Shown in pieces: positions 45,968 to 56,455 of a stretch of DNA of 64,000 bases. Every line of letters begins with the position of its first letter. Positions within the stretch are counted from its first letter, which is position 1. The position numbers and the translations under genes are program-made. The DNA is taken from NCBI GenBank assembly GCA_033032865.1, contig JAWHQI010000201.1, positions 2,977,501-3,041,500 on the forward strand. The letters are read 5' to 3'. A model generated the notes under the pieces. That model did not search any database and had not been told where the DNA came from. It saw nothing but the letters and a program-made list of their open reading frames with translations. Source of the stretch: Dactylorhiza incarnata. Taxonomy: Eukaryota > Streptophyta > Magnoliopsida > Asparagales > Orchidaceae.

Positions 45968-46693
45968 GCATGTCCATGGGCGTGTCTAGCTGGAATTGAA
46001 AATGGCGGCGGAATGGTTCGATCTGGAATTATTGTGGTAGTTGTCGGATGGGTCATGTCCTTGGTCACGCCCATGACCATGGGCATGTAAGATAGAAATG
46101 GTATGATCTGGAAACTGCATGCATTGAAAGCTTGTCGGGCGAGTCATGGCCTAGGTCACGCCCGTGACCGAGGGCATGTAAACTAGAAACGGTGCAATCT
46201 GAAAACTGCATGCATTGAAAGCTTGTCGGGCGAGTCACGCCCATGACCTGAAGGTCACGCCCTCTGTCATGCCCATGACAGGGGAATGTAATTTTAATCT
46301 AACGTGGCAAAGGTCTTTCGGGAACTAAAGGAGGGACATGGTCATGACACAGGTCACACCCATGACCTACGACATGACCTAGGGATTTTTGCTAACTTGA
46401 TCCATTATTTCCCTTGAACACGGTTGTGGGCTTTAATTTGCTATTAACAGCCCCAGATTACCTAAAAATATAAAACAAAGTAAATTAGACAAAAATTAAA
46501 CTAGAACTAAATAAAAATAAACTAATTATTATTAAAATATTATATAAAAATAACTATAAATAATGTACTATCAATATATCATGTCAAATCATGTAGAAGA
46601 CACAAGCTGTCAAATATCATCTTGAAGACTATGAAGAGATTTCAAGTCGATTCATGTAGAAGAATCGACTATAAGGCTGAATCAATGAAATAT
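45968..46693. repeat. Repeat-rich spacer with 91-bp units
   Basis: Two good units and one weaker one have a period of about 91 bp (ctgcatgcattgaaagcttg at 46115 and 46206; a weaker copy near 46022). Each carries imperfect palindromes such as GTCACGCCCATGAC. AT-rich unique sequence follows to 46693. No coding is seen. Confidence 0.65.
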
Positions 46694-48273
46694 TGTTGGG
46701 AACAGTGCCCATCATTGTTCCTGATTTGAAGAAGTGCTCAGGTTAATGATCAAAAGCACTATGTATTTGATGGTTTGCTTAGTTTACATTTGTAGAGATT
46801 AAATCATATGTCCAGTTCTTCTCCAATATCACTATGTCCAAAATCGTCGAGAAGGACTGGACATATCGTCGAATAAGCACTCAGATATCGTCGAGATGTT
46901 ACTCGCAGAGTTAAGTAGAAGGTTCATATCATCTATCGTCGAGTTAACATGGACAATTTGACGATATAGCTGTGACATCAAAGTACACACGATGATATCA
47001 TTGTAAGAACAAGAAGAATCAAACAAAATCCAGTATCATCGTGTCAATCAGGATCACACGACGATATCGTTGTAAGGTCTAAGAAGAGTTAAGTAAAAGT
47101 TCGCGAAAATGTCAACGATATCATCGTAAAGAGATCTTATCGTCGAGACGAGAAAGGAAGCTCGCTGAAGACCCAAGTCAAAGTATTCGGCAGTGTCAAT
47201 GACATTGTCAGAAAGAAGGCTAGTCGTCAAGAAGGCTAAGGGAGAACTCTTGAAGGCAGCTTAAGAAAGAAGAATTTCTTGTCGTTAGAATGATTAAGAT
47301 GATATCGTTGATAAGATAAAATGGTTTTGACGACATTGTAGATATGACAGTATGGTCTCAACGACATTATCGAGAAGACAGAATGGTCTCAACAACATTA
47401 TTGAGAGACCGAATGGTCTCAATGACATCCTTGAGAAGATAGAGTGGTCTCAACGACATCGCCGAGAAAATAAAATGGTTTCAACGACACCGTCGATAAT
47501 ATTGCAAGTTCATAACAAGATTACAACGATACCATTAAGATGACTTTATGTCATCGTAAGTGCAAGTGCATCTGTGATATCTTGTATCGTCGAGATATCA
47601 TTGTCTAAAGCAGATTTAAGAAGACATGAAGATTTGTCCAAGTCCAAGATAGATCAGTGTAACAGCAAGTTCTATCATCGAGACGTTGCAAATGTCATCG
47701 AGACAGATCAAGACATTTCAAATCGTGATGTCTGCATTTAATGTCGCCTTCTGGTGGTCCAATCTGCATGTGTCGTTAAGGAATGTGCCTCTAACACTTA
47801 TAGGACATCCTAGGAGACCGTTAGTCGGCTCCTCGGTCTTATAAAGGAGATAGGTGTCTGCCCTAATTCAGATAAGAATGAAACGCAGAAAATATGCAAG
47901 ATCATATAGAACAGTAAGAGACAATGAAAAGATGGAACAAGAACCTGAGAACTGAAATTCTTCATCAAGCGCTCTCCAAGTTTCAGTCCAGCAACATCGA
48001 CTGATAAGTATTGTTCCAGATCGAAGAAGGGATTGAAGAAGAATCTATGTTATCGAAGAAATCATTAAAGCATACTCTTCAAGTCCTAGAAGCAGATCTT
48101 CATCCAGCTAAGAATCTTATCTCAAATCTTTTTTTGTAGGGCTTGCGGCCCTGAGCTTGTAGGATATGTTTTAGATCTGAGTAGCAGGGCTTGAGGGCCT
48201 GAGTTGTAGGGCTTGAGGGCCTGAGTTTGTAGGGATTGAGGGCCAGAGTATTGTAGGGCTTGAGGGCCTGATA
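46694..48273 (+). repeat. Sirevirus-like LTR A, 3' truncated
   Basis: It starts TGTTGGGAACAGTGCCC and is homologous to LTR B at 50271 at about three quarters identity by eye. It has an 18-bp-stem hairpin (46806-46866), many degenerate ATCGTCGA words, a TATA-like box near 47838 and about five copies of a 'gggcttgagggcctgag' unit near 48140-48270. It is cut where LTR F begins. Confidence 0.8.
46806..46866 (+). other. LTR A hairpin
   Basis: 46806-46823 pairs with 46849-46866: 18 positions, one G-U, the rest Watson-Crick. The homologous hairpin in LTR B is at 50382-50442. Confidence 0.85.
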
Positions 48274-50270
48274 TTTAACATCCCCAGAATAACTAGACCC
48301 CTAGGGTGCATTCTGTCATGAAATTGCTTTAAGAAATCATAATGACCCTAATAATCAAGATGAATAGGTGAAAATCACCTTGGTGTGCAAATAGCCAAAT
48401 TTTACTCCAAGATTTAAGGCTTGATTTTTAGCTCACCTATTTCATCTAAGTCACTTAGGAAGTTCCTTGGGTTAGTTGGAACCATTATGGTCAACCCAAT
48501 TGACCAAAGTCAACCATGCCCCCAAATTGGCCAATCCACCCAATTTAAGGTCAATTAAGGCTCAAGTGACCGAATTAACTTTCCCCAAATCCACTTAACC
48601 ATCAAGGGAGGCCAAATGAACCAACCTTGGCCCATTGGACTACTCAATTTCATCAATTTGACCAAAGTCAATATTTGGTCAATATCACACCAATTTGGCC
48701 TAATTAGGCTAAATTCACCCAATGTGGACCCTACCATGGCCCAATCCACCATTCCTTATGCTCATGGACCAATGAACACCATTTGGGGATAGCTCACTCA
48801 CCAATTTGACCAAGTCAACTCAAAAGTCAATATTTGGTCAAATAGGCCTAAATTGGGCTTATATGAAATTAAACCACTTTCTCATGGGTTAAGGCCCTCC
48901 GTAGAGGCCCATTCTGAAGCCCAACCACTAATGACCATGCTTGTCCCTCTGGATTTGAAATGGCTCACATGCAAGGGGTGGATTTGGGATTTTCCTTAAA
49001 TTAGAATAGGACAAAGCATGAATTCATGGGGAAAGCTCCATTTGACACACCAATACACTTCCCAAGCCTCCCTCTGTATTCTCTAGGCCCTTTGTCATCA
49101 ATTCCATACTGACATGAGGCCAAGTTGAGGTACATTTCAGAATTTTCCCCTTGGCCGAGAGCTCCACTCATGGCACCCCCCCCCCCCCCCCCCCCACATA
49201 TACACCCCCACAACCCCAATTAAGAGCCCCGCATGCTTCAGTGAGCTGAGAGGAGAAGAACCCCCTTGCTAATTGAAGGAATCGGCCTCAAGAGGATTAC
49301 ACGCTCCAAAACCACCAATTAGGCAGGCATTCCTCCTCTCCTCCTCTAGTGCTAGAGATCTCTTCTATCCTTTTTGATTTTGGTGAAGAAATGGTGGATT
49401 CACCATTCTCCCGATTGGGCTCTAAAGCCCCTCCAAATTCCTTTCCACATTTCTTTTATATGCCACCTCTCGCCGCCATTTCGTCGTCTATCGATGGCCA
49501 ACCCTCGGCCGGAGGTGGTGAGGTCAAGCTTCTGGTCGTACACGCCCTTAGGTGGCCAGAAAGAGCGAGAGAAATTGTCCAAAGCACGGGAAATCTCAGC
49601 CGCTGGCACCAGGAGGATGACAAAATCACGATCGTCCATCATTCTATTATCCAATGAATAAATAATTGAAATAGTTAATTTCCTGGCTGAGTTTTGTAAA
49701 AATCATAGAAAAATATGGGTTGACATTTAGGGAAAATGATGAATACAAAAACTGTAGCCCTTGAACCCTGTTATTCATGAAAATTTACTTTGCAATTTTT
49801 GGAGTCATGTAGCTCCCATGGTTTAATTTTTAGTGAGACCTATACTTTGTGTACCCTAGAACTTTAAAAATTAACTCAAGGAGTTAGATAAACTCAATTG
49901 ATATGAAATGTGGGACATGAATGAGTCATGCCCCAACTCACCCCCTGCCCAGGTTTGGAAATTTTTGGAAAACCTTTTTCCTAAATTTTTAGAAAATATT
50001 TACACTACGTGACTTAATGTAGATGTGAACTTGGAAAATTCATTCAAGGAGATCTATAACTCCAAACAAGCTGGAATTTTGAGCATGCATCTATTCTACC
50101 CTAATAAAACCCCTATAAAATTTTGAGAATTTTGGGTAATTATTTCCTAAGAGTGTTTAGAAAACTTAAAATTCCATGTATGTGAAAAATAGGTGACCAA
50201 ATCAACTTAGACCTCATTGAAACTATGGTGACTGCATTATTATGATATTTTAAGACTCTGGTAAAAATCC
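48274..50270 (+). repeat. Long gypsy LTR F, truncated after 2 kb
   Basis: It starts TTTAACATCCCC (TGTAACATCCCC in the family), then ACTAGACCCCTAGGGT. It shares the W-box cluster (48488-48850) and the order of blocks with the LTR at 9143. A 20-base C run lies at 49176-49195, 902 bp from the LTR start. It stops where Sirevirus LTR B begins, and the rest of it is not found in the window. Confidence 0.75.
49176..49195 (+). repeat. C20 tract in LTR F
   Basis: An uninterrupted run of 20 C, 902 bp from the LTR start. Confidence 0.95.
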
Positions 50271-52025
50271 TATTGGGAACTGTGCCCTGCAATGTTCCTA
50301 ATTTTAAGAAGTGCTCAGTTCAATGATAAAAGCATTGTGTATTTGATGTTATACATAGTTCATGCTTGCAGAGATCAGACAATATGTCCAGTACTTTAAT
50401 AACTTTACTAAGTACAATATCGTCGAAAAATACTGGACATATCATCAAAAAGAGTATGCATGTCATTGAAATGATGTGCAGAGCAAAGCAGAAGGATCAT
50501 GTCGGTTATCGTCGAGATGACATGCACGTGATGATATCGTCGTGACACTACAACACCACACAATGATATCAGGATGCCAAGATGAAGGAAGAATACATAA
50601 GTATGAGTACAAGATAATGTCGATGACATCATCATAAAGAAGCCTTGACGCCGAAAAGGCTAAGCAAGGTGATATCGATGATATTGCCGTAAAGAAGGCT
50701 TGATGTCGAGAAGGCCAAGGAAGCAGTTATGAAGACAATAGTTGCTGAATAATAGCTTATCGACGTAATGGTGATTATGGCATCGATAATACAAGGTGAT
50801 GTCGACGACATCGTGAACAAGACATCGAGCAGTCAAGATTAAACCGACATCAGTTTGATGACTTCATGTCGTCTTAAGGACAAGTGCATAAGGGATCTCT
50901 CGTATCGTCGAGATATCCTTATCTGAAGAAGAAGAAAGAAGAATTGAAGACCTGTCCAAAGTCCAAGACAACGACAAGCCCTGTCGTCGAGATATTGTCC
51001 ATGTCGTCGTAACGATGGAAATATCATCGAGACATATTCAAAAGTTGTCAGACGTACCATCAACGTTTAATGCAGTCGTATGATTATCCAATTTGCATGT
51101 GCTCTTAAAGTATGGGCATCTAACATTAAAGGACGTCATAGGAGACAGTTGGATGGCTCCTCCTTCCTATAAAAGGGAATAGTGGATGCCCAAAAAGTTC
51201 TCTCGAACCCAAAAATGAAAAGGTATCCCTCTGAGCATATCAATAAATAGTGAAAGCTGTGGAGAAGAATCAAGAAGAAGAAGAGAACAAAACTCACATC
51301 TTATGTTCTCTAAGAATCATTCAATCAGCATCGACTGAAAAGAATCGTTCGAGATTGAAGAAGGATTGAAGAAGATATGTGCTATCAAGGTTCCAATTAG
51401 AAGCATCTTCTTCGAGACAAGAAGCCGATCTTCATCAGGTAAAATAATAATTATTAACTTTTTCTCTGTCATGCTTGCGGGCCAAAAACTGTAGGATCTG
51501 TTTACAGATCTGAGTGTCGAGCTTGCGGGCTTGAGAACTGTGAGGCATGATGGGCATGGCAGTGGACTTGTGTGTCCGATCATGTCGAGATTGTGGGCTT
51601 GAGAACTGTGAGGCTTGATGGACAGAGCAGTGGACTTGCGGGTCCAAGAGGCAAGACTTGCGGGTATGTGCTGTGTAGGGCTTAAGAGCCTGAGTGTCGG
51701 GTTTGCGGACCTAAGTGCAGTAGGGGCTTGCGGCCTAGGCTGTAGAACTTGCGGGTCCGAGTTATAAGGCTTGCAGGCTGGAGACATTGGCAGAGTTTGC
51801 CGAGCCAAGCACACTGTTAGGTAGGCGCAGAGGTACAGAGGACTACTCAAGACACATCGTCTTGAGGAACATCTATAAATCTTTGCGTGTTTCTGTGTTA
51901 TGCTTCTTATTTCATATTCTAACAAACCAGAAAACAAGAACACCAAAGAGGGTCAAAGTAATTTGAAATACCTATTCACCCCCCCCCCCCCCTCTAGGTG
52001 ATAAGTTGACACCCAATAACTAACA
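50271..52025 (+). repeat. 5' LTR of element B
   Basis: It begins TATTGGGAACTGTGCCC (TG changed to TA) and ends CACCCAATAACTAACA. It contains the hairpin at 50382-50442, ATCGTCGA words, the TATA box CCTATAAAAGGG near 51170, and a C-tract (51979-51992) 33 bp before the end. Confidence 0.85.
50382..50442 (+). other. LTR B hairpin
   Basis: 50382-50397 pairs with 50427-50442. This is 16 positions with one C-A mismatch, equivalent to the LTR A hairpin with two paired base changes. Confidence 0.8.
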
Positions 52026-52027
52026 AT

Positions 52028-52039
52028 TGGTATCAGAGC
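52028..52039 (+). other. Primer-binding site, element B
   Basis: TGGTATCAGAGC, two bases after the LTR end; it continues TAGGTTG, close to the initiator-Met tRNA complement. Confidence 0.95.
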
Positions 52040-52086
52040 TAGGTTGTTCAAAGAAATCTTAACAGCTTGAACAGATCTGTTATTGG

Positions 52087-53530
52087 GTGTGTCAAATCAA
52101 CTGCTTATCATATCCTAACTCCATGGAGAAAGCCAAAAGATCTGACATCAGGAAGTTCAGATCCTTAAGTGAAAGCAGCTGGAGCTCCTCCTGTACTAAT
52201 GAGGAAAGATACATGGGGACCAGTGCCACAAGGATCAGAGCACCCCTAACTCCTTCGGACAGTGAATCTTATGATGAAGACAGCTCTGTGGCAGGAAGAA
52301 GGATAAGAGCGCCCTTGACTCCCTCAGACTGTAAATCTGAGGATGAAGAGATTTATGGGCTGGTAGCTTTATCCAGCAAAGAAAATCATGATGAATCACA
52401 TCATGATCATGTTTGCATCACTCACACACATTTACTATATGCTTCAATTAAAAAGACCAATAATGCATTAGATGATCACTCATCATTTGAAGATGATGAA
52501 GAAAACTTCTCATCAAGCAACAACAAGGATCACACTGATCTAATTGAGCAGTTTGGTACTCTCTTGGCTGCTCTGAAAAGAAGCAAGAGGCTTGTTAGGA
52601 AGCAATCCAAGTAGCTAGAATCACTCAGACCTATTTAGACTGAGATGAATGAGAAATTTAGTATGTCAAACAATGAGGGCACCAATTCCTCTGAGCTCAA
52701 GAAGATATAGTCAAGCTTTCTGATGAGAAGAATCAAAAGGATGAACTCATAAAGAGACTTGAGAATGATCTTCTCAAGGAAAAGAATTTAGTGGCTCAAT
52801 TCTCTAAGCCCAGTTTTATACTACCCATTATTGACACCTTCCCCTCCTATAAAAGTAAGAGAGGATCGGTCTTAAAGGAAGGGAATGGAGGAAAGGGAAA
52901 GGCTATAGCTGAGCCTCATACCACCTTTTCAGAAGGTAGTGATTCCCTCCAACATATATGACCATGACAGTGTCTATGGTCACTGGAAAAATGGGAACTC
53001 CTATAGTAAGGGGAGTGCTCCTAACTATAGGAGGAGAAAGGGCATGGGGATGAGTGCTTTGAAGGCTCCTCATGAGGAAATATTGATGGCCCATCATGGA
53101 CCATTTATGTTTGGTACCTCAGCCCCTACACTCAAGGGTAAGGAAGCAACATCTTCCCAATCCCTCTCAGCAAAGGAGCATACTGGTAGCTCCAGTATAA
53201 TCAATTCCCACTTGATCATATCTAGTGCCATCAACACCATGTCAGCTACCAAGCTGACATCTGTCGCTAACAAACAGATAAAGTCAAGAAGAAATAATTA
53301 CACTAGAGTAGCTATTAAGCCCACAGTTGAATGAGATAGGAAGAATGTTGCTGCCCTCTCTGCTGAACATAAGCAATCCAATGCCACCTCATCAAGAAAT
53401 GTTCAGAAAAGAAGGTACAACATCCATGAATGTTGGTGTTGTGGTAGAGTGGGACACTTTGCCATTGACTGTTGCACAACCCAAGTGTGCCTAATGCAAA
53501 GGAGAGCCTTCCTACAAGAGCTGGAGTGAG
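52087..53530 (+). pseudogene. gag: Sirevirus-like gag of element B
   Basis: Two ORFs in the same frame (52087-52614 and 52939-53334) plus 53335-53529 form one broken gag. The N-terminal part has a duplicated motif (RIRAPLTPSD) in an acidic Ser-rich stretch. The missing middle is found in another frame as KLSDEKNQKDELIKRLENDL, a coiled coil at about 52710-52800. After a stop at 53332 the frame reads CWCCGRVGHFAIDC, a perfect CX2CX4HX4C zinc knuckle (near 53423-53464). Soon after, LGPKICWVPK in a shifted frame is the gag-pol junction peptide of this class. The UBN2 start is not seen, so the front is also altered. Confidence 0.7.
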
Positions 53531-54202
53531 TAGAAAGAGTTCTTATTGTACTAAAAAGAACCTAGGACCCAAAATCTGTTGGGTTCCTAAGGTATGATAA
53601 TATCTGTCTTGCAGGTATGTCCATTCCGCCAGTTTAAAGTACATAAGGCTGATGGACAATAAGTCATCCAGGTATAACTCTGGATTAAGAAAAATCTCAT
53701 CACAAACCAAGATGCATTGATCAAGAGGGAGAGTTCAGAAAAATAAGATGAAAAAGAAGACCTCAAAAGGAGGGAGCTGGAATATTGAGAAAATGCAAAG
53801 ACTATTACTCTAAAGTACAACAAGAGCTAAGGTGAAAGTAATTGTGCTTTAGATATTAATGATTGTTACATAAATTTATATTTATCGCTATGTGAAAGTA
53901 ATCCTGATTTGAGTAAGCAAAAGCTGTCACTCAAAGAGCACATATATATGGCACAACTAAGGCACAACACTGATCATTCAAAAGAATGAACAAGAACAAT
54001 ATCATTTTGTATACAAAACAATATCATTGAAATAATGATTGGTATCGTCGAAATGATTCCTCGACGTCTTAGTAGGGTCATGATGACACCAAAATGATGA
54101 TCTAACACTTAAGAGATCTGAAATTAACCAACCACAACCGTTCATTCTAAGTTAATCAGACTTTTAACAAATGACATTTCGCCTTCCAATCCCGAAACTA
54201 TA

Positions 54203-54213
54203 AATAGGGTCAG
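54203..54213 (+). promoter_or_regulatory. TATA box upstream of the LTR-borne ORF
   Basis: CTATAAATAGGG lies about 120 bp before the ATG at 54328; the layout matches TATA boxes of LTRs A and B. Confidence 0.6.
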
Positions 54214-54327
54214 ATGTCTTAAAGTTAAAACACATTCTATTATTGCCCTAAAAAGTCATTATTTTCTCTATGACTTCGAAGAGTGAACGAGTCGACAACG
54301 CTGAAATCCTCTCGGATCAAGTAAGAG

Positions 54328-55314
54328 ATGGGGCCAAAGAAGGAAGGATTTCTGTATGAAGGAAGTGAAGTGGTGAGGAATGGTTTCTCAGAAAAGCTAG
54401 AAGAAATTCAGAGCACCATTAAGCTGCTGGACGACGTTGGCCTGGAGTTTGCTATCTCAGAGCCAACAATAATATTAAGAAGAGAGGTGCTAGAGTTCTA
54501 CTCGAATGCCAAGGGTGGCTCAAAATGAACATCCGTGAAGAGCTTAATCAACGAGATGAAAGTCAAGGTGAACCCCAAGAGATTGGCCAGGGTTCTTCAG
54601 CTGCCGACATGCGCCAAGGGGGAGGAGAATGAGGAGGTCACCCAAGAGGACCTTAACAAAGCTCTGGCATAGTGCGGGCACTCCAACAAGACCTATGGGT
54701 CTATTGAAAGGAAGAGTTTTGATCAACAAGGGATGCTGATGGCAGATATCATGGGAAAATCCCTCCTCTGCAAGGTAGGGTCCCATGACAGGATATCCAA
54801 GCCCATGTTTGAGATAATGGCAAGGATAATCCTAAGTAAGAAAACCAACTGGGGTCAGATTATCTTCAAGAGGATTCAAGAATGTTTCCAAGTACCCAAT
54901 CTGGGAAGAATTCTGTCTCGCTTTTTACTACTATCTTATCCTGAGACCTTCGACAAGAAGTATGGTGTAAGAATTCATCACATGAGAAGGATGGATATCT
55001 GGATACTTGACAGATGGGAGAAGGTTCTGTCTAATTCCCCTAAGAAGTTGAAGGCTGCAGAAGATATGATCAAAAAGGAAGAAGGCGCATCTGAAGAAAA
55101 TGAGTCTGGCAACAACTCAAACTTCATAACTTCTACAAATCATCACCATCATAAGCAAAAGTTTATCAAGAGAAGATCTAGTGAAAAGACAAGAAGCTAT
55201 TTTTCATACAACCACCATAAGAATTCTAAAAAAAGAATTCCTGCAACCATCCTCTTCTTCTTTCTCCTTCCCTTCTGTAAAAGAGTTTTGTTAATCCCTC
55301 TTCAATGGATTTAG
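54328..55314 (+). pseudogene. Putative plant transposon protein, two stops
   Basis: One frame of about 328 codons starts MGPKKEGFLYEG and is broken by TGA at 54526 and TAG near 54670. Visible: REVLEFYSNAK; after the first stop, INEMKVKVNPKRLARVLQLP; after the second, GMLMADIMGKSLLCKVGSHD and ISKPMFEIMARIILSKKTNW, then FQVPNLGRILSRFLLLS. The pattern of 'EFY.N', '(V)..P..LARVL.LP' and a helical second half is that of the 'putative plant transposon protein' family, seen in accessory ORFs of plant LTR elements. The C-terminus is acidic then His/Lys-rich. It sits behind a TATA box and before an LTR-type 3' end, so it may have been carried in an LTR rather than in an interior. Role unknown. Confidence 0.6.
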
Positions 55315-55435
55315 TGGTTCAAGATCTCCTTATCAAAAGATTTGGTGGTTCAAGATATCCTTACCAAAAGATCTGGTGGTTCATGATCTCCTTATCAAAA
55401 GATCAGTGGTTCTAAGAGTCTCCTTACCAAAATAC
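55308..55435 (+). repeat. 31-bp tandem repeat
   Basis: Four copies of a unit around GTGGTTCAAGATCTCCTTA start near 55314, 55345, 55376 and 55406. Confidence 0.85.
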
Positions 55436-55737
55436 TCATGCACTGTGGTGCATCCCTACCAGGTGGTAGAAGAGGGGAGTACCCACATTTTGGGGAACCT
55501 CAATAAAAATCTGTGTGTCTTCTGGTTGGATAATTTTCTGTGTTGTCCCAAGTTCTTTCTATTCTGCACTTTATTTCATGCGCCATATTTATTCTTCCTG
55601 TGATCTTGTTGAGCAAAAATCCTTAGATAAATTTATTGTTTTCACAGTTAGGATAGAAATAAATTTAAATCTCTATTCACCCCCCCCCCCCCCCCCCCCC
55701 TTCTAGAGGATTCTCAGAGGCACACTGTGCACTTTCA

Positions 55738-55766
55738 GTTTTTTCATGACTAGGTCATGAAAAAAC
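55738..55766 (+). other. LTR D 5' hairpin
   Basis: GTTTTTTCATGAC - tag - GTCATGAAAAAAC, a perfect 13-bp stem. The counterpart in LTR E (61446-61476) has GTTTTGTCATGAC - tag - GTCATGACAAAAC on its sense strand. Confidence 0.85.
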
Positions 55767-55979
55767 CGTAGGATGCGTGAAGAGATCATAAGACCTTAGG
55801 CAAGTGGATGAATACCACATTGGTATGCAAGTAGTGCATCCCAATAATCCAATCTAGGGTTGGCTTTAGGGCGTCACCAAGACCCTTGACCCCATCATAA
55901 CATGCCTAATCCATTAAGGGGTCCCTTAGTAACACCCCAATTGTCCAATCATAGAAAGAAGAGTAATCTGATCTCAGAG

Positions 55980-56260
55980 CTAACGTCAGCGGTAGGTGCT
56001 AGCGCTGGCGGTAACGGTAGCGGGTGTTTAGATGAACCGCTGAGACGGTCTCCATACCATTGAGACAAGCTCTATGCCGTCAAGACACGAGCGCTAGCGG
56101 TTGTGGTGGTCTAGACGAACCGATGAGATGAGGTCCATACCGTCGAGACGAGAGCTATTCAGTCAAGAAGCTAGCACTAGCGTTGGCGGTAGTGGTCGAA
56201 CAGATGAGCTTTGTGATGTCGAGATGCTAGCACTAGCACAGGCGGCAGCTGAACCGACGG
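55980..56260 (+). repeat. CpG-rich TAGCGG block in LTR D
   Basis: Repeated ctagcgctggcggta, ggtagcggg, 'accgtcgagacgag' and 'gctagcactagcg' words. They resemble the hexamer array of the unrelated copia LTR at 2443-2715. Confidence 0.7.
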
Positions 56261-56450
56261 AATGCGGCCAGGATCATTTTTGGTAGAATAATTCATGGTC
56301 AAGGGAGGCCAAAGGACTTCCCAATTGATGAGGATTCATTCCCCCTTCAATTAGGAGAAGTGTAAGAGGTTTTCCAACTCACATGGGAGATGAATCTAGT
56401 GGTTTTTAGGGGTGGCCAAAATTTCACCATTAATGGTGTTAATGGTGGAA

Positions 56451-56455
56451 TCGCA
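56451..56455. repeat. Target-site duplication TCGCA, left
   Basis: This matches 61511-61515 on either side of the solo LTR. Confidence 0.9.

Larger units (their letters stand above)
50271..53832 (+). mobile_element. Sirevirus-like element B, gag only
   Basis: A 5' LTR (50271-52025), a perfect initiator-Met primer site (52028) and a Sirevirus-type gag ending in a CCHC knuckle and a WVPK junction peptide. Protease to RNase H are absent, and no matching 3' LTR follows. Instead, an LTR-like unit of a different subtype begins around 53833. Its 3' part was probably lost by recombination or deletion. Confidence 0.7.
53833..55737 (+). repeat. LTR-like unit with an internal ORF (candidate LTR S)
   Basis: The right end is clear: TTCAC, a 21-base C run (55680-55700), then TTCTAGAGG..GTGCACTTTCA, a Sirevirus-style LTR end with the C-tract 37 bp from the terminus. 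The left end is uncertain; TGAAAGT at 53833 is the inverse of the end ACTTTCA, but no target duplication is found. ATCGTCGA words near 54045 and a TATA box near 54206 resemble LTRs A and B. A broken ORF fills 54328-55314. Confidence 0.5.
55738..56455 (+). repeat. Long gypsy LTR D, part 1
   Basis: It begins at the hairpin that lies 35-65 bp inside the solo LTR E, so about 35 bp of LTR start are missing. 'Accacattggtatgcaagtag' is homologous to the start of LTR F. It contains a CpG-rich TAGCGG-type block at about 55980-56260. It is interrupted by solo LTR E and continues at 61516. Confidence 0.65.

Noticed and set aside
46694..52025. LTR A and LTR B as the two ends of one element
   Set aside because: The primer site follows LTR B and gag lies to its right, so LTR B is a 5' LTR. 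The space between A and B is a truncated gypsy LTR, and A and B are too diverged to be a pair.
53587..53823. 78-codon hydrophobic minus ORF
   Set aside because: It lies opposite the degraded Sirevirus gag-pol junction and is AT-rich by composition; no domain was recognised.
50271..55737. LTR B and LTR-like unit S as the two LTRs of one Sirevirus
   Set aside because: Ends differ (TATTGGG..CTAACA against TGAAAGT..CTTTCA) and no matching target duplication is present.
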